From Nitrososphaeraceae archaeon (GTDB lineage: Archaea > Thermoproteota > Nitrososphaeria > Nitrososphaerales > Nitrososphaeraceae), in assembly GCA_025936955.1 (NCBI GenBank), contig JAICSL010000114.1, forward strand, positions 1 through 6,162: a stretch of DNA of 6,162 nt. The letters run 5' to 3'. A model generated the notes under the pieces. It made no database searches and was not told the DNA's origin. It saw only the letters and a program-made list of their open reading frames with translations. The position numbers were made by a program, and so were the translations under genes. This document shows positions 4,875-6,162 of this stretch, one piece after another. The stretch's first letter is position 1; each line of letters begins with the position of its first letter.

Positions 4875-5474
4875 TTATGGGATTGTAGATGGGCTCAGTG
4901 GTAATAACTTAGGGTTAGCTTTTAAAAGCAATTGCTGTATCTTTGCTAAATTGTCCTCTGCTATTTTCTGCTTTGCTTCTGAAGTATGAGATCCATGTAA
5001 TGCAATAACTGCATTATTGGTATAGTTCAATAAAGCATTTGTATTCAGATTGCCACTTTGACCAGATGAACTTCCTTGTGATTGTTGTTGTGGAGAAGAA
5101 GATGTACTGGTTTGATTAGTTTGTGGTTGGGTGCTGGTTTGATTAGTTTGTTGTTGAGCTGCTGCTTGTTGTTGTTGTTGTTGAGCTGCTGCTTGTTGTT
5201 GTTGTTGTTGAGCTGCTGCTTGTTGTTGTGCTTGTTCTGCTGCTTGTTGTTGTGCTTGTGGTTGTTGTTGAGCTGCTGCTTGTTGTTGTTGTTGAGCTGC
5301 TGCTTGTTGTTGTTGTTGAGCTGCTGCTTGTTGGTCAGGTCTTATTGGTTGAGGACTTATAGTTGGATTTTGTTGAGTTCCTTGACCATAAATTGCATTG
5401 GAACCTATGTAAGCAACAACTAAACTTGTTGCTACAAGTATATTGATAGCTAACAATGTTGATATTTTCATCAT
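4875..5474 (-). CDS. Secreted Gln/Ala-repeat protein of unknown function
   Basis: The 199-residue product starts MMKISTLLAINILVATSLVVAYIGSNAIYGQG, a signal peptide or N-terminal anchor (hydrophobic 5-24; possible cleavage near residue 30). Residues 48-109 are blocks of five or six Gln and three Ala. A linker (110-141) is rich in Thr, Ser and Gln with two NQTST glycosylation sequons. A C-terminal block (about 144-187, LLNYTNNAVIALH...LAKIQQLLLKAN) looks helical and folded, and is the part shared with the next gene. I do not recognise a family; a cell-surface or matrix protein is an inference from the signal, sequons and low complexity. Two adjacent ATG codons (5474 and 5471) both fit; a TATA box at 5504-5511 gives a very short leader. 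It has its own promoter and terminator, so it is probably monocistronic. The plus-strand Leu/Cys frame over the repeat is a shadow. Confidence 0.88.
   Translation of the reverse strand: MMKISTLLAINILVATSLVVAYIGSNAIYGQGTQQNPTISPQPIRPDQQAAAQQQQQAAAQQQQQAAAQQQPQAQQQAAEQAQQQAAAQQQQQQAAAQQQQQQAAAQQQTNQTSTQPQTNQTSTSSSPQQQSQGSSSGQSGNLNTNALLNYTNNAVIALHGSHTSEAKQKIAEDNLAKIQQLLLKANPKLLPLSPSTIP
5148..5333 (-). repeat. Coding tandem repeat, 24/27-bp units encoding Q5-6 A3
   Basis: The N-terminal part has units of five Gln and three Ala (24 bp) and the C-terminal part units of six Gln and three Ala (27 bp), separated by a degenerate middle (QPQAQQQAAEQAQQQ). Gln is almost always CAA, giving long (CAA)n runs, with GCA-GCA-GCT for the Ala blocks. 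The uniform codons indicate spread by slippage or unequal exchange, and length polymorphism is likely. Confidence 0.9.
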
Positions 5475-5503
5475 ACGTACATTTATTAAAATACCTTTTA
5501 TTA

Positions 5504-5511
5504 TTATATAT
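5504..5511 (-). promoter_or_regulatory. TATA box of the Gln/Ala-rich protein gene
   Basis: On the minus strand AAAATATATAATAA contains a TATA box centred about 33 bases before the ATG at 5474. Transcription should start near 5481, leaving a leader of about seven bases and no Shine-Dalgarno sequence. Confidence 0.55.
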
Positions 5512-5512
5512 T

Positions 5513-5548
5513 TTGCCTAATTACTCAATAACTTTTGTCAATAGGCAA
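5513..5548. promoter_or_regulatory. Inverted repeat TTGCCTA...TAGGCAA upstream of TATA box
   Basis: TTGCCTA (5513-5519) and its exact complement TAGGCAA (5542-5548) are separated by 22 bases. The inner half touches the TATA box of the Gln/Ala-rich protein gene. G and C are rare in this spacer, so two such matches are notable. It could be a regulator's operator or a hairpin; no factor can be named. Confidence 0.35.
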
Positions 5549-5735
5549 CAAAAAAGAAAAAATATTAGAGTTTAAATTGAATATGTCATTTTTAATTTAA
5601 TCGAAATATTATAATTTCCTTTTAGAAAAAATATTCATCTGAATTTTTTAAACAATAATTAATACTTATTATAATTTGATATATGAAATTTTTATAGTAA
5701 TAGTTTAAGTTTTTTAATTTATAAATTTTGTTTTT

Positions 5736-5743
5736 AAAAAAAA
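5736..5743 (-). terminator. Poly-U terminator of the Ser-rich protein gene
   Basis: Eight T follow CC on the minus strand, eight bases after the stop codon at 5752. It separates this gene from the downstream paralogue, so the two are likely transcribed independently. The 277-bp spacer between the genes holds nothing else beyond the promoter and inverted repeat listed. Confidence 0.65.
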
Positions 5744-5751
5744 GGAAATTG

Positions 5752-6162
5752 TTACTTTGATTTGTCTTTGCTGCTGCTTGATTTGTCACTGCTGCTGCCA
5801 GAGTCAGATGAACTGCTGCTGCTGCCAGAGTCAGATGAACTGCTGCTGCTGCTTGATTTGTCGCTGCTAGAGCCTGAGGTAGTGGTATCTGGAATGAATA
5901 TTGCTTGTTTTCCAGAGGCATTAATCAAAGCAGATTGTAAAGTTTTAAGACTGCTTGTGAGTTTCTTTGAATCTTTGTCTTTAGATGCTTTAATTGCGTC
6001 ATTAGTATAATTCAATAATTTTTCATCCATTTTCAAAGGGATTTGCTGACCTTGACCACTAGTCTGGTTTTGGCTGCTGGTTTGGTTACCTTGTGTGCTG
6101 GTTTGGTTACCTTGTGTGCTGGTTTGGTTACCTTGTGTGCTGGTTTGGTTTTGTTGAGCAAC
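5752..6162 (-). CDS. Ser-rich repeat protein, 5'-partial, paralogue of the Gln/Ala-rich neighbour
   Basis: The frame runs open from the right edge of the window, so the N-terminus (probably with a signal peptide, by analogy with the neighbour) is missing; 136 residues are visible. In order: NQTSTQG heptads (about 5-38), each with an N-glycosylation sequon; a block MDEKLLNYTNDAIKAS...LKTLQSALINASGK (45-85); and a tail of Ser with interspersed Asp, Gly and Lys (96-136). The middle block matches the C-terminal block of the gene ending at 4875 (identical LLNYTN, then A, then a helix ending in LL/LI-x-A), so the two are tandem paralogues with different flanks. An internal ATG at 6036 is not the start, because the coding pattern continues upstream. 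Function unknown; an extracellular or cell-surface location is inferred. Confidence 0.85.
   Translation of the reverse strand, partial: VAQQNQTSTQGNQTSTQGNQTSTQGNQTSSQNQTSGQGQQIPLKMDEKLLNYTNDAIKASKDKDSKKLTSSLKTLQSALINASGKQAIFIPDTTTSGSSSDKSSSSSSSSDSGSSSSSSDSGSSSDKSSSSKDKSK
5798..5851 (-). repeat. Two perfect 27-bp tandem copies in the Ser-rich tail
   Basis: Two identical 27-bp units, each with a run of ctg triplets (AGC Ser codons on the coding strand), encode a nine-residue Ser unit with DSG. Identity at synonymous sites indicates recent duplication. DKSS-type segments flank the pair on both sides. Confidence 0.9.
6049..6150 (-). repeat. 21-bp tandem repeat encoding NQTSTQG
   Basis: Three perfect 21-bp copies (6088-6150) are followed by two diverged ones (NQTSSQ, 6070-6087, and NQTSGQG, 6049-6069). 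Every unit contains the sequon N-Q-T. The array may continue past the window edge. Confidence 0.92.

Noticed and set aside
5082..5423. Plus-strand Leu/Cys-rich frame resembling a membrane peptide
   Set aside because: Arises from the complement of CAA/GCA repeats (TTG/TGC); the minus frame has signal peptide, promoter, terminator and a paralogue.
5622..5921. Minus-strand 99-codon frame with AAAVHLTLAAA repeats
   Set aside because: Out-of-frame reading of the Ser-rich repeat, running through an AT-rich spacer and the poly-U terminator.
5762..6010. Plus-strand Leu-rich frame
   Set aside because: Shadow of the Ser-rich repeat gene.
5148..6150. Repeat arrays as a possible CRISPR
   Set aside because: Units are in-frame codon repeats without spacers; purely protein-coding low complexity.

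Overview
The window is AT-rich archaeal DNA from an ammonia-oxidising thaumarchaeon (Nitrososphaerota). The anchor is a full-length, 216-residue archaeal AmoA, the A subunit of ammonia monooxygenase. Its sequence looks like the soil/group I.1b (Nitrososphaerales) type. The low GC points, by inference, to a Nitrosocosmicus-like lineage rather than to the GC-richer Nitrososphaera. Archaeal hallmarks are TATA boxes about 25 bases ahead of leaderless start codons, poly-U terminators without strong hairpins, and a tRNA gene with bulge-helix-bulge introns.

Layout. Positions 1-481 are bounded by a near-perfect 39-bp inverted repeat and carry no credible gene: a MITE-like element or an invertible segment. 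Positions 482-1338 are non-coding apart from a doubtful coding-like remnant beside the repeat. amoA lies on the minus strand (1339-1989). A short two-helix membrane protein that I call AmoX is divergent from it (2175-2522, plus strand). Each has its own TATA box, and a 17-bp palindrome lies between them. After a gap, pdxS and pdxT (2870-4479) form a tightly overlapping two-gene operon for the ribose-5-phosphate-dependent pyridoxal 5'-phosphate synthase. A minus-strand tRNA-Leu(UAA) gene with two introns (4513-4630) converges on pdxT.

The last 1.3 kb holds two minus-strand genes for low-complexity extracellular-type proteins. One has a signal peptide and a long Gln/Ala repeat. The other is cut by the window edge and carries NQTSTQG heptads and a Ser-rich tail. 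They share a short conserved block (LLNYTN-x-A...), so they are diverged tandem paralogues with different repetitive flanks.

How they fit. AmoA and AmoX belong to the energy-generating ammonia oxidation complex in the membrane. PdxS/PdxT make the PLP cofactor. The two secreted repeat proteins look like cell-surface or matrix components of unknown role. Nothing seen links the three groups functionally. The strongest unusual observation is the tRNA-Leu. As a gene it has no usable D-stem, but removing a 20-nt intron predicted from a bulge-helix-bulge fold restores one exactly.
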